Source: Palsa-147 sp963707165 (GTDB lineage: Bacteria; Acidobacteriota; Terriglobia; Acidiferrales; UBA7541). From it: a stretch of DNA of 64,000 bases. Positions 18,381 to 25,679 of the stretch are shown here, one piece after another. The stretch covers positions 62,001 to 126,000 of the forward strand of contig CAVPPO010000005.1 in assembly GCA_963707165.1 (NCBI GenBank). The letters are read 5' to 3'. The position numbers and the translations under genes are program-made. The notes beneath the pieces are model-generated. The model saw nothing but the letters and a program-made list of their open reading frames with translations, was not told the DNA's origin and searched no databases. The number at the start of each line of letters is the position of its first letter. Positions within the stretch are counted from its first letter, which is position 1.

Positions 18381-18432
18381 TTCGCCTTTCTCCGTTCAAC
18401 CTCCAACTTCGAACCTCGAACCTCCAGCACAG

Positions 18433-18667
18433 TTTTCACCGCGTAAAATTGGTGCGCGACCGAGATTCCGTTCGTAGCAGGAGCATCAGACGTTTACGTT
18501 TTGAGTCCCGATGTTGGCCGCTAAGGACGGGAGAACCTGTAGGGGAGGGTGCTTTAGACCCTCCCGGTTTTCACGGCGTAAGATGGGTGCAAGGCCGAAA
18601 TTCCGTTTTGCCATGGGAGCATCAGATGTTTAAATTTTGAGCCAGATGTTAGCCGCGAAGGAAGCGA
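18433..18667. repeat. second imperfect tandem duplication, about 100 bases
   Basis: TTTTCACCGCGTAAAATTGG to about 18531 recurs from about 18570 (TTTTCACGGCGTAAGATGGG) to 18667, with shared features such as GAGCATCAGA and TTTTGAG followed by GATGTT. A GTAG-footed palindrome at 18539-18565 separates the two copies. Confidence 0.65.
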
Positions 18668-18760
18668 ACGTCTGACGCACCCTCCCCTACAACGAATACG
18701 CAATTACCTACGTATTCTCCCTAGTATTCTTCTTCGATCTGTTGCCCTATTCTCCGCGGC

Positions 18761-19336
18761 GTGCCCGCGCGCAAATGCATTCGCATCAATCCGGCCTTGT
18801 ACACCGGCAAGTGCTGGTATTTCCTGACCATCTGCACACAGCGTCGTGCTCCGGTCTTCGCATCAGCGCCTTTTGCAAAGGCCATTACGAAGTATCTGCT
18901 CGATGCTGCTGCCGCTGAGAACTTCCTCCTGCATGCCTGGTGCGTGATGCCTGACCACGTTCATATTCTCGTGGAAGGCGAAACCATGGCGTGCCAGGTC
19001 TTCCATTTCGCGCGTCGCTTCAAATCGGAGAGCGCCCATTCGTATCTCCGCCGGTTCGGAAGGCAACTGTGGCAGCGCGCGTTTTTCGATCACATCCTGC
19101 GGCCACACGAATCACCGGAGCCGTTCGAGTGGTACATCTGGCTCAATCCCGTAAGGAAGGGCCTGTGCAGAAACGCGGCTGAGTATCCCTGGTCAGGCTC
19201 GCAGTCAGTAGATTGGCGAAACTCTGTTTCGTTGTGTACGGATGGCTGGGTTCCACCATGGAGAAAACCGCGCACCAAGACTGTAGCGGAGGTTGCTTTG
19301 GACCTTCCTGCCGTTGACTGCCAAGGGCATAAATAG
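18761..19336 (+). CDS. REP-associated tyrosine transposase (RAYT, Y1_Tnp/IS200-like)
   Basis: A 191-residue protein with a GTG start. It carries the HUH motif PDHVHILVEG (His66, His68) and the nucleophile Tyr125 in FEWYIWLNPVRKG, both typical of TnpA_REP. The domain from about residue 15 to 135 is a full Y1 transposase fold. Proteins of this family nick and join single-stranded REP hairpins at a GTAG-type foot. GTAG-footed palindromes lie just upstream (18539-18565) and at the 3' end of the gene itself (19283-19312), so gene and repeats look like one RAYT/REP unit. It has no IS200-type partner gene. Confidence 0.85.
   Translation: MPARKCIRINPALYTGKCWYFLTICTQRRAPVFASAPFAKAITKYLLDAAAAENFLLHAWCVMPDHVHILVEGETMACQVFHFARRFKSESAHSYLRRFGRQLWQRAFFDHILRPHESPEPFEWYIWLNPVRKGLCRNAAEYPWSGSQSVDWRNSVSLCTDGWVPPWRKPRTKTVAEVALDLPAVDCQGHK
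19283..19312. repeat. GTAG-footed REP-like palindrome at the 3' end of the RAYT gene
   Basis: GTAG, then CGGAGGTTGCTTTGGACCTT and CCTGCC, lies inside the last codons of the RAYT gene. The imperfect stem is GGAGGT / ACCTTCC. With the copies upstream it brackets the transposase gene. Confidence 0.5.
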
Positions 19337-20339
19337 AAGCGAAACCAATTCGGGCTTTTCTGGCAGCACGAAGCTAGTCACAGCTCTAAATCTACGCCGC
19401 GAAAACTATAAGTTTGCTGGCTACGAGCGTGACCCTGAGACACAGCTCGACTACGCTTTCGCCCGGTATTATAACAACCGGCTGGGTCGTTTTATGAGTG
19501 TTGATCCACTCGGTGGTTCGGAAATGGATCCACAATCTCTGAATGGCTATTCGTTTGTAGTCAACAATCCGACGAACTTTGCTGATCCCTCTGGCAAGAA
19601 GAATATTCCGCGCTATGGGGACCTTGGTGGAGTCCTGCTGAATTTGTCGGCGAGTCTCCAGGCTTTTCTGAATAGTGGCACCGGCTTAGGTGCCGGCTGG
19701 AACGAATTCTACATTATGCAGATCCAAATCGGCACGCTGTATCACTTCACTGGCACTTTGAACTATGGCGATTACAATCTCGACGATCTGTTGGGGAAGG
19801 CAGCGCAGGGCGAGATAGATGTCAGTTCGAGCCCAATCTACGGAGAGTTTCTACTTGACCCCGGATTTGCTCAATTCGGTCTCGGTCCGCAGAAGATCGC
19901 GAGGATTGTCAACTTGGGACTCCACCAAACCAGGTTATCGGGCTGCTTGCACAATGCTCTACAGAGGGGCTCCAGCATCATTCTCAGCAACAGCAACTTG
20001 CCGACCGTCAATACGACGATGTCGCAGGCAGACCTCGCGAGCCTAACGCGCAATCCCAACACAATGGCGACCTACCAAACTCGAGTGCCGCAGAACGGGT
20101 CAGGCACTGTACTGATCGCTTCCGAGGAATTCAACAATCCGAGCAGCTCCGATCTCTACCTCGCAGCGACCTACGTGCACGAGACTGGGAACATCTTGGC
20201 AGTTCAGATTTACAATAACGCTTACCATGCGAGCCCGCAAAATCCCGCCGCATTTGGCGGTGACACTGACACAGGCGCCGCACTGGAAGAGTGTGTTTTC
20301 GGCGGATACGTCAATCAAAACGGTTCGGTGAGCCACTAA
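19293..20339 (+). CDS. orphan RHS C-terminal fragment with a variable tip domain
   Basis: Up to 348 residues, read from a TTG that overlaps the RAYT gene by 44 bases; the real start is unclear. Residues about 38-105 are the RHS-repeat-associated core end: FAGYERDPETQLDYAFARYY, NNRLGRFMSVDPLG, LNGYSFVVNNPTNFADPSG. In complete RHS proteins a long YD-repeat shell precedes this; here none exists, so the gene is a truncated tail or a displaced cassette. The roughly 240 residues after DPSGKK form a tip domain I cannot name. It ends with YVHETGNILAVQ, where a His-Glu pair could be metal-binding, but no full HExxH is present. An exported partner gene overlaps its stop. Confidence 0.68.
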   Translation: MLWTFLPLTAKGINRSETNSGFSGSTKLVTALNLRRENYKFAGYERDPETQLDYAFARYYNNRLGRFMSVDPLGGSEMDPQSLNGYSFVVNNPTNFADPSGKKNIPRYGDLGGVLLNLSASLQAFLNSGTGLGAGWNEFYIMQIQIGTLYHFTGTLNYGDYNLDDLLGKAAQGEIDVSSSPIYGEFLLDPGFAQFGLGPQKIARIVNLGLHQTRLSGCLHNALQRGSSIILSNSNLPTVNTTMSQADLASLTRNPNTMATYQTRVPQNGSGTVLIASEEFNNPSSSDLYLAATYVHETGNILAVQIYNNAYHASPQNPAAFGGDTDTGAALEECVFGGYVNQNGSVSH

Positions 20340-20860
20340 TGATGACATCGACCCGATGGCTGCTCGCGGCAGCTATATGCTTCTGCACATCGAGCCCTCA
20401 GCAACAGAATACTGTTGTGACGGTTCGAATAGAAAAGACGACCCCCGATAAGCAGGGCATTGGCCTCACGATCGAGATTGGAAATGAAGGGTCTCGCACG
20501 GTCTTTCTCGAAGAGTCTGCTCAAGGGAACCGTATTCCTACTGTAGTCAACATTGAAGGCCGTTCTCGTACTCAGGGTTGGAAGTTCGTAGGTCCCTTCC
20601 GGGATACTACAGCCGTGAGCGTGTTCGCCTTAAAACCGGGTGAAAATGTCAAGAAACAGGTGACTTACTACAGCGAGCGGTTTAGACGTTCTGGACCGTT
20701 AAGAGATACGACCGAAGGCCCACCAATCACAGAATTGAGAATTACGGTGCGGTATTTCCTCAAAGCGGAGGACTGGCAGTCGCTTGTACAACGCCCCGCC
20801 GCGCGCAACTATGAGACGGCCTCTTCAGAATCCATTCAGATCAGCGCAGATTCCAGATAG
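20339..20860 (+). CDS. exported protein, candidate partner or immunity protein of the RHS tail
   Basis: A 173-residue product. Its ATG shares a base with the TAA of the RHS fragment (TAATG), so the two are probably translationally coupled. It has a hydrophobic signal (MMTSTRWLLAAAICFCTSS) with Cys residues near the cleavage region, then a beta-rich mature domain (VVTVRIEKTTPDKQGIGLTI, VSVFALKPGENVKKQVTYY). I recognise no family. The location right behind an RHS tip is where immunity genes usually lie. That role is only inferred. Confidence 0.55.
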   Translation: MMTSTRWLLAAAICFCTSSPQQQNTVVTVRIEKTTPDKQGIGLTIEIGNEGSRTVFLEESAQGNRIPTVVNIEGRSRTQGWKFVGPFRDTTAVSVFALKPGENVKKQVTYYSERFRRSGPLRDTTEGPPITELRITVRYFLKAEDWQSLVQRPAARNYETASSESIQISADSR

Positions 20861-21462
20861 CCAGTTTGCTGGGATGCGAACTGAGCGCCAGATTAATTCG
20901 TGCGATTCCTAGGGCGACACGCTGCCAGCGACTTCGACGAGCGCAAGAATGATCTTAGGATTATGAGCGGGTCTCGAGCATGGTGTCGTGCTCGGACGGG
21001 AAAATCTGGTGAATAGGTCCCGGACATTTCGCGATGAATTTATGCAGAACACATCAAATCATCGCCAGTTGGCGTTAGACGGAAGGCGGGTTCTATAAAA
21101 GGGGATGTCAAGTGAAAACACTTCTCCTCCGGCAGGGAGGGAAAGTTCTCTGGCATCGAGCCCCCTTCGATTGCGTGCGTTTTTGCTGGAGCGTTGTTTC
21201 CACCCATCGCGAGTTCGAGATTCCCCTGCATCGGCTGGGCATTCCGTCGCGGCTGAGGCTTCCAAGCTGTACGCCAACCATGGTTCTATCTGAGACTCGC
21301 GGACCCGCGGCCTATGGCTTTGTTGGGTTGTCCGAGGGGGCATATGGTGGCCCGTGAGACTTAGCGCCTAACCCGCCGAAGGATACTCACCCTCGAACCC
21401 GAGCGCTCAGTGACCGACGGACAGCACGATTGGGAATCTCGCGCTCCGATGGCCTGGCGCGC
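20861..21462. other. intergenic region between the RHS pair and the IS110 element
   Basis: About 600 bases without a convincing gene. Short open frames such as 21112-21357 have no ribosome site and no family signal. Part of this must include the downstream end of the IS110 element, but I could not place the boundary because no inverted repeats are visible. Confidence 0.4.
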
Positions 21463-22530
21463 TCAAGCTGCTTGTGGCTTCAGTCGTTCCGCGTCAAAGG
21501 CTTCTCCTTTCTTCCAAACACTCAGCGTAATCGCGGCGATCTTGCGCGCCAACGTCAGCCGCGCCATCGCCGGCAGCAGGCCTTTCGCCAGCAGTCCTTC
21601 GTAGAAGCTGCGGAACGGACCCTCTCGCGCGCTGGCGGTGGTAGCCGCACTTTTAAACAGGTTCTTCAGTTCGTGATTGTAGTTCCAGTTCAGCCCGCGG
21701 ATGAACACTGGCTTCTTGCTGCGCAGCAACTGCCCGTCCACGTGGCGGTAATCGGCGCTCGTGCGCGTTTCCAGCCCCAGCCCACAGTAGGTCCAGAACT
21801 GCCGCTTGGTGCGAAAGCGGTGCGGCGTCTGCACTTTCCCGAGCAGCACCGCGGCGCGAATGGGACCCAGAAACGGAACCGTACGCAACTGTTTCACCGC
21901 TTCATGTTTGCGGCTTTCCGCGATCAACTCCCGGCGCGCCTCGCGGCGCAACGCCTGCAAGGCATCCAGCTGCTGATAGAGCAACTCCGCGCGCCGCCGC
22001 AAGCCCGCTTCCCCCAACTGCGCCAGCCACTCTCCGCGATGCCGCGCGCCATACACCTTCTTGCCCACGCTGGCGATGGCCTGCCCGCGATAGACTGCCT
22101 TCAGCCGCCCTTTCACCCGCGTGGTGTCTTCGGTCAGCGCGGTATAACTGCGGCCCAGTTGCCGCACGGTCATGGTGCTGCTCTCTCCGTGATAGACCGG
22201 CCAGAGTAGCCCTCCGCGTAACAACTCCGCCAGCTTGCGCGCGTCGATGCTGTCGCTCTTGTTGCCGGACTTCAGCAGCGCGTTTCTCCGTGGATTACAC
22301 ACCAACACGCGCGCCACTCGCCGCACCAGTAGATCGTAAAGCCACGCCGAGTGCGTTCCTTCTTCAAAGGTAAGATGGATCGTTCCGCGCAACCCCTGCA
22401 GAAAATCAAGAATCGCGCCAGCACGCGTGGCCAGCACGCTCTGCATCACTAGATGGCCTTCTGAATCCAACACCGCGGCCGAGATCGTCGCTTGGTGGAC
22501 ATCCAAACCCACATATTTCACACTATCCAT
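21463..22530 (-). CDS. IS110-family transposase (recombinase)
   Basis: A 355-residue protein with ATG at 22530 and AAAGGAA ten bases upstream. The N-terminal DEDD (RuvC-like) domain shows YVGLDVHQATISAAVLD, FEEGTHSAWLYDLL and NKSDSIDARKLAELL. The C-terminal Transposase_20 region begins LRTVPFLGPIRAAVLLGKVQ and continues through FWTYCGLGLETRTSADY and GLNWNYNHELKNLFKSAA, where the catalytic Ser of the family lies. Length and motifs are complete, so it may be active. Members move by RNA-guided recombination, using a bridge RNA made from the noncoding end. Confidence 0.87.
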   Translation of the reverse strand: MDSVKYVGLDVHQATISAAVLDSEGHLVMQSVLATRAGAILDFLQGLRGTIHLTFEEGTHSAWLYDLLVRRVARVLVCNPRRNALLKSGNKSDSIDARKLAELLRGGLLWPVYHGESSTMTVRQLGRSYTALTEDTTRVKGRLKAVYRGQAIASVGKKVYGARHRGEWLAQLGEAGLRRRAELLYQQLDALQALRREARRELIAESRKHEAVKQLRTVPFLGPIRAAVLLGKVQTPHRFRTKRQFWTYCGLGLETRTSADYRHVDGQLLRSKKPVFIRGLNWNYNHELKNLFKSAATTASAREGPFRSFYEGLLAKGLLPAMARLTLARKIAAITLSVWKKGEAFDAERLKPQAA

Positions 22531-22720
22531 AGGGTGTTCCTTTCGTCAGGCGTCGGTTGATTGCTCAGCACAACAACCGCAGCCTACTCCGAAAGGGGCG
22601 CCCTTTTATAATGCGTGGACCAGTTTTTCTCGGTTTGCATTTGGGGGGGGTGCCCATCCTTCCGCGGCCTGCAGGGGTGGGGTCTTTCGGCCTCGTTTTT
22701 GCTTTTCCTTCGCCACAAAT
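22531..22720 (-). other. noncoding 5' flank of the IS110 gene; candidate bridge-RNA region
   Basis: The stretch upstream of the transposase start has no gene. In IS110-group elements the bridge RNA is transcribed from this side, so a guide RNA could lie here (family knowledge plus inference). The visible pairing is limited, for example AAAGGGCGCCCCTTT around 22595-22609 on the minus strand. The outer edge is unclear. A TGCC-type hairpin at about 22651-22690 probably lies outside the element. Confidence 0.3.
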
Positions 22721-22725
22721 TTCTG

Positions 22726-22754
22726 TTGACTAACTCGCTAATCCATGCTAGCGT
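22726..22754 (+). promoter_or_regulatory. possible sigma70-type promoter with extended -10
   Basis: TTGACT at 22726-22731, a 17-base spacer, then TAGCGT at 22749-22754 preceded by TGC (extended -10). A transcript would start near 22761 and enter the palindrome-rich leader. This is a sequence match only. Confidence 0.4.
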
Positions 22755-22759
22755 GTTCA

Positions 22760-22954
22760 GGTTGTGCACGCGAGCCGAGAAGCAGCAAGGGCGGCCTGAT
22801 CAGGCCCAGTAGCAGGACCCGCCGACCGCCCCGCCACAATCCGGTGCGGGCTCGGGTCAGGGCTCATGATTGAGCCCTGCCTAAGATATGATTCAGTCCG
22901 GCAAGTGACGATCACTCCGCGCCGAACAACTCAAAATTTAGGAGGTTTTTGCAA
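22760..22954 (+). promoter_or_regulatory. possible structured 5' leader or small RNA
   Basis: Between the possible promoter and the small gene at 22955, two clear hairpins are seen: GGCCTGATCAGGCC near 22792-22805 and CAGGGCTCA TGAT TGAGCCCTG at 22858-22879, a perfect 9-bp stem. No T run follows the second hairpin. I do not match the arrangement to a known riboswitch. It could also be a free small RNA. Confidence 0.3.
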
Positions 22955-23128
22955 ATGGCTGGCCTAGCCGCCAACCGCGTTGGCTTTGCCATCCCACGGG
23001 GCTGCGCCGGGGCGTTTCTTCCACGCCCACGAGCCCTCCAAAATCTGCGCAGGAGGAAAGAAAATCCAATCGAGGACCTTCGCAAAGTGTTTCGGATAGA
23101 AACCACCCCCACCGTTTGTTTTCTATGA
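22955..23128 (+). CDS. possible 57-residue small protein
   Basis: ATG at 22955 is preceded by a full AGGAGG nine bases upstream. The frame is open to TGA at 23126-23128 and begins MAGLAANRVGFAIPRGCAGA; the end is hydrophobic (TVCFL). The composition is basic, with RNLRRRKENP-like residues in the middle. No family is recognised. The ribosome site is among the best in the window, which is the main reason to list it. A longer minus-strand frame over the same DNA has a low-complexity Lys/Pro run and no ribosome site. Confidence 0.38.
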   Translation: MAGLAANRVGFAIPRGCAGAFLPRPRALQNLRRRKENPIEDLRKVFRIETTPTVCFL

Positions 23129-23205
23129 TTTGCGGGAGGTTTTAATTGAACCCTTGTTTCGGTTAGACGATTAGCCGGAGCGAATGAAAATCGAACGGAC
23201 CGAAT

Positions 23206-23319
23206 GTAGCTCACCTGTTCAGAGCTGAGGCGTTTCGGTTTTGGTTTTGGGTCTGATTTCGGTTTCGATTTTGGCTCGAACTCAAAACCAACGGCCTCAG
23301 GTCTGAAGATCTGAGCTAC
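23206..23319. repeat. pair of inverted GTAG-footed palindromes (BIME-like)
   Basis: GTAGCTCACCTGTTCAGAGC (with TGAGG) at 23206-23230 faces CCTCAGGTCTGAAGATCTGA (with GCTAC) at 23295-23319. The reverse complement of the second is GTAGCTCAGATCTTCAGACC plus TGAGG. The arms match over 28 bases except for a few positions. Two REP units in opposite orientation about 65 bases apart are the layout of a bacterial interspersed mosaic element. Confidence 0.7.
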
Positions 23320-23365
23320 ATATGCGGTCCAAAATGCTCGGCGAAAGAGAGGCACAAGCTACAGA

Positions 23366-23445
23366 ATTTCTAATCGCGTGCGAAATTATTAGAAATCGCT
23401 GTAACCCACAGAAAAGAAAGATCGGAGCTCATTTCTAATCGCGTG
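23366..23445. promoter_or_regulatory. ATTTCTAAT repeat set upstream of the aminotransferase
   Basis: ATTTCTAATCGCGTG occurs exactly at 23366-23380 and at 23431-23445, and its inverse core ATTAGAAAT at 23388-23396. The AT-rich, partly palindromic set lies about 100-175 bases before the aminotransferase start and may bind a regulator. It could equally be the remains of a mobile repeat. Confidence 0.35.
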
Positions 23446-23541
23446 AAAACACATGCGCTGCGACGCAAGATCGCCGCTCTGCGATGAGCACGAACGCCGC
23501 GAACTGCGATAAACTTCTAGGCGCTCCCCGAGGAGGCCCGG

Positions 23542-24445
23542 ATGGTTCATCGCTTTGTGTTTCACAACGACCGGCTGCTGCCGATCGAGTCGGTGCGGCT
23601 TTCGCCGGGGCAGGCTGGGTTGCTGAGCGGCTGGGGGCTGTTCACGACACTGCGGATTGCGGGCGGCGTGCCTTTCGCTTACGAGCGGCACTGGAAGCGG
23701 CTTGAGAAAGATGCGGGGCGCACGCATTGCCCGTTTCCGTTCGAGGCGGAGAAAGTTCGCGGGCAGCTTTACGAGGTGTTGCACGCGAATGGCGTGGTGG
23801 AAGGCAGCGCGCGAATTTACGTGGTGAACAACGAGCCGAATTTCTGGGCCAGCGAAGAGAAATTTCGCGCTGCGGACCTGGTGATTTATTCCGCGGGGCT
23901 GCCGGTGCATCACGAGCCGGCGCGGCTGACGCTGCGCGAGCACGGGCGGCACGCCGCATCGCCGCTGGCGGGCGTGAAAGTCACTTCGTGGCTGAACAAC
24001 GTGTGGAATTTGTACGAGGCGCAGCAGGGCGGATTCAACGAAGTGGTGCTGCTGAACGAGCGCGGCGAAGTGGCGGAATGTACCGCCGCGAATATTTTTT
24101 GCGTGCGCGGCGGGCGCGTCGCAGACGCCGCCGCTTGATTCCGGGTGCCTGGAAGGAATCACGCGCTCGGTGCTGCTGGAAATCGGCAAGGACGCGGGCG
24201 TGGCGGTGGAAGAGCGCACGCTGCGGCCGGACGATTTGTACGCCGCCGAGGAAGTTTTCATTTCCTCGACGAATCGCGGATTGCTCGGCGTCGGCGAAGT
24301 GGCCGGGCACGCGTTTGCGGCGCCGGGGCCGGTGACGACGAAGCTGAGCCACGTCTTCGCGAAATATATCGCCGACTACGTCGCGAAGCACGCGAGCGAT
24401 GCCGCACACGCCGCCGCGCCCGCGCAGAGCCGAATTAGTGGATGA
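23542..24445 (+). pseudogene. class IV PLP aminotransferase (BCAT/ADC-lyase fold), frameshifted near 24120
   Basis: Two frames join into about 301 codons. The first (23542 to about 24118) gives MVHRFVFHNDRLLPIESVRL through LNERGEVAECTAANIFCVRG. The second continues with TPPLDSGCLEGITRSVLLEI to FISSTNRGLLGV. Both halves hold class IV hallmarks: the PLP Lys in GVKVTSWLNN, EVAECTAANIF, and the glycine-rich CLEGITR turn. One extra base near 24120 explains the shift. Substrate is uncertain: branched-chain aminotransferase, D-amino-acid aminotransferase and aminodeoxychorismate lyase share this fold. The stop overlaps the convergent DUF4337-like gene by 11 bases. Confidence 0.75.
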
Positions 24446-24977
24446 GCAGTCCGGCGATCGCGATGGCCACGCCGCAGGCGCCCATGATCAGTCCGACGGC
24501 CCAGAAAACTTTTTTGTGCGTCAACAGAGTGATTGAGCAAATGACCAGCGCGGCCTCGAGCAAAACTTCGGCGAGGTCGAAGCGATCGACGCGGCGCTGC
24601 AGCATGGCCACTTCATCTTCGGTCTTCTTCGCTTCGGTCTGAGCTTCCGCCTGCTGATCTTTGTAGCGGTCAATTTCTTTTTCGTATTTGGCTTTCACCG
24701 CTTCAACCTGCGGCGAATTCTGAACGGTGAAGACGCCGATCTCGTCGAGGAACAATTCGTAGCTGCGGCGGCGGATGTCTTTGGCCTGATAGTAGGCCCA
24801 CTGGTCAGTGGCTTTGGTCTGGGCGAGGAGTTGCTCGGTGGTGGCGCGATGGCCCATGAGCGACGCGGCGGCGACGAGCACGGCGAGGATGGCCATGGTG
24901 ATGGTGACGCGCGCGAGGGCTGCGTCGTGGGAGCCGTGTTCGGCGTGCTCGGCTAATTCGTGCGGTTCTTCGGGCAT
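24435..24977 (-). CDS. DUF4337-like membrane protein
   Basis: 180 residues from the ATG at 24977 (MPEEPHELAEHAEHGSHD), with an AGGAG upstream. A His/Glu-rich N terminus precedes a first helix (about 25-43, ITMAILAVLVAAASLMGHRA). A long coiled-coil follows (about 85-130, EKEIDRYKDQQAEAQTEAKK), then two closely spaced C-terminal helices. The arrangement and motifs such as DQWAYYQAKDIR match my memory of DUF4337 proteins, whose role is not known. Confidence 0.75.
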   Translation of the reverse strand: MPEEPHELAEHAEHGSHDAALARVTITMAILAVLVAAASLMGHRATTEQLLAQTKATDQWAYYQAKDIRRRSYELFLDEIGVFTVQNSPQVEAVKAKYEKEIDRYKDQQAEAQTEAKKTEDEVAMLQRRVDRFDLAEVLLEAALVICSITLLTHKKVFWAVGLIMGACGVAIAIAGLLIH

Positions 24978-25145
24978 TGGGATTCTCCTGGAGATGCGCA
25001 TCGTTTTGTGCGTGCCGGATTGCGCGCGAAAGGATAGCAAAAAATCACGGCGGCGGGCAGTGCGCGGCACGTTTCCTTCACTCGGAGAGTTGCGCTAAGA
25101 TTTGTGCGGCGCTCGTTGCGAGCGCGTGAGTGAGGAGGATTGGCG

Positions 25146-25469
25146 ATGAGTGATTTGGCGAGCAAGACTTGCGTGCCGTGCCGCGGAGGCGTTCCTCCTC
25201 TTGCCGGGGAAGAGCTGGCGAAATTGTCGCGCGAAGTGCCGCAGTGGAAAATTGTGGATGGGCATCACATTGTGCGCAGCTTTGCGTTTCCGGATTTTGT
25301 GCAGGCGCTGGCGTTTGTGAATAAGGTCGGCGCGATTGCAGAGGAGCAGGGGCATCATCCGGATATTTTTTTGACTTGGGGAAAAGCGGACGTTACGACT
25401 TGGACGCATAAGATTAACGGACTCACGGAAAGTGATTTTATTCTGGCTGCGAAGATTGACCGCCTCTAA
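25146..25469 (+). CDS. phhB: 4a-hydroxytetrahydrobiopterin dehydratase (pterin carbinolamine dehydratase)
   Basis: 107 residues from the ATG at 25146, with GAGGA ahead. The active-site motif EQGHHPDIFLTWGKADVTTW plus THKINGLTESDF is complete, with the His pair and a third His in WTHK. The enzyme dehydrates 4a-hydroxy-tetrahydrobiopterin, recycling the cofactor of aromatic hydroxylases. No phenylalanine hydroxylase is nearby in this window. Residues 10-15 (CVPCRG) form a Cys pair often seen at the N terminus of bacterial members. Confidence 0.88.
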   Translation: MSDLASKTCVPCRGGVPPLAGEELAKLSREVPQWKIVDGHHIVRSFAFPDFVQALAFVNKVGAIAEEQGHHPDIFLTWGKADVTTWTHKINGLTESDFILAAKIDRL

Positions 25470-25611
25470 ATCTCTGCAGCGTGTTCGCTGGCGAAACGAA
25501 AAATCCCGGTAGCGGACATTCTTCGCGGACGAAGTTAACGTCGCGGTGCGCTAACTCCTGACATATCAATGAAATTCGGCGGGCGCGAATTGGCGCTTGC
25601 CCTGCAGCACA

Positions 25612-25653
25612 CTATAACGCGGCGCGATATAGTATGCCGTAGGGCGATATAGT
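25612..25653. promoter_or_regulatory. candidate PadR operator (repeated GCGATATAGT)
   Basis: GCGATATAGT occurs at 25624-25633 and 25644-25653, exactly 20 bases apart. An inverted CTATA at 25612-25616 pairs with TATAG. The set ends about 27 bases before the padR start, where a self-repressing PadR protein would be expected to bind. Confidence 0.45.
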
Positions 25654-25679
25654 TTTTGGGATTTGAGCGAGGAGGAAAC

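Larger units (their letters stand above)
17573..18760. other. repeat field without a supported gene, upstream of the RAYT gene
   Basis: About 1.2 kb of repeats: TGCC-type hairpins near 17694, 17889 and 18170; GTAG/GTAC/GCAG-footed palindromes near 17744, 17837, 17945, 18122, 18224 and 18539, and a degenerate one ending at 18690; and TGTCATCC units near 18003 and 18284. Open frames here are Arg/Pro-rich and run through palindromes, so they are not credible genes. The region ends at a RAYT transposase, which is the kind of gene known to spread such palindromes. Confidence 0.75.

Noticed and set aside
22858..22879. Intrinsic terminator
   Set aside because: The 9-bp stem is perfect but is followed by CCTAAGATATG, not a T run, and lies between a promoter-like sequence and a gene start; a leader hairpin is more likely.
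22912..23355. Minus-strand 147-codon frame with a Lys/Pro run
   Set aside because: The Lys/Pro run comes from a TTTCGGTTTTGG-type low-complexity stretch between two REP units; there is no ribosome site and no family signal.
24435..24445. Overlap of aminotransferase and DUF4337-like gene as a fusion
   Set aside because: The genes are on opposite strands and only their ends overlap by 11 bases.
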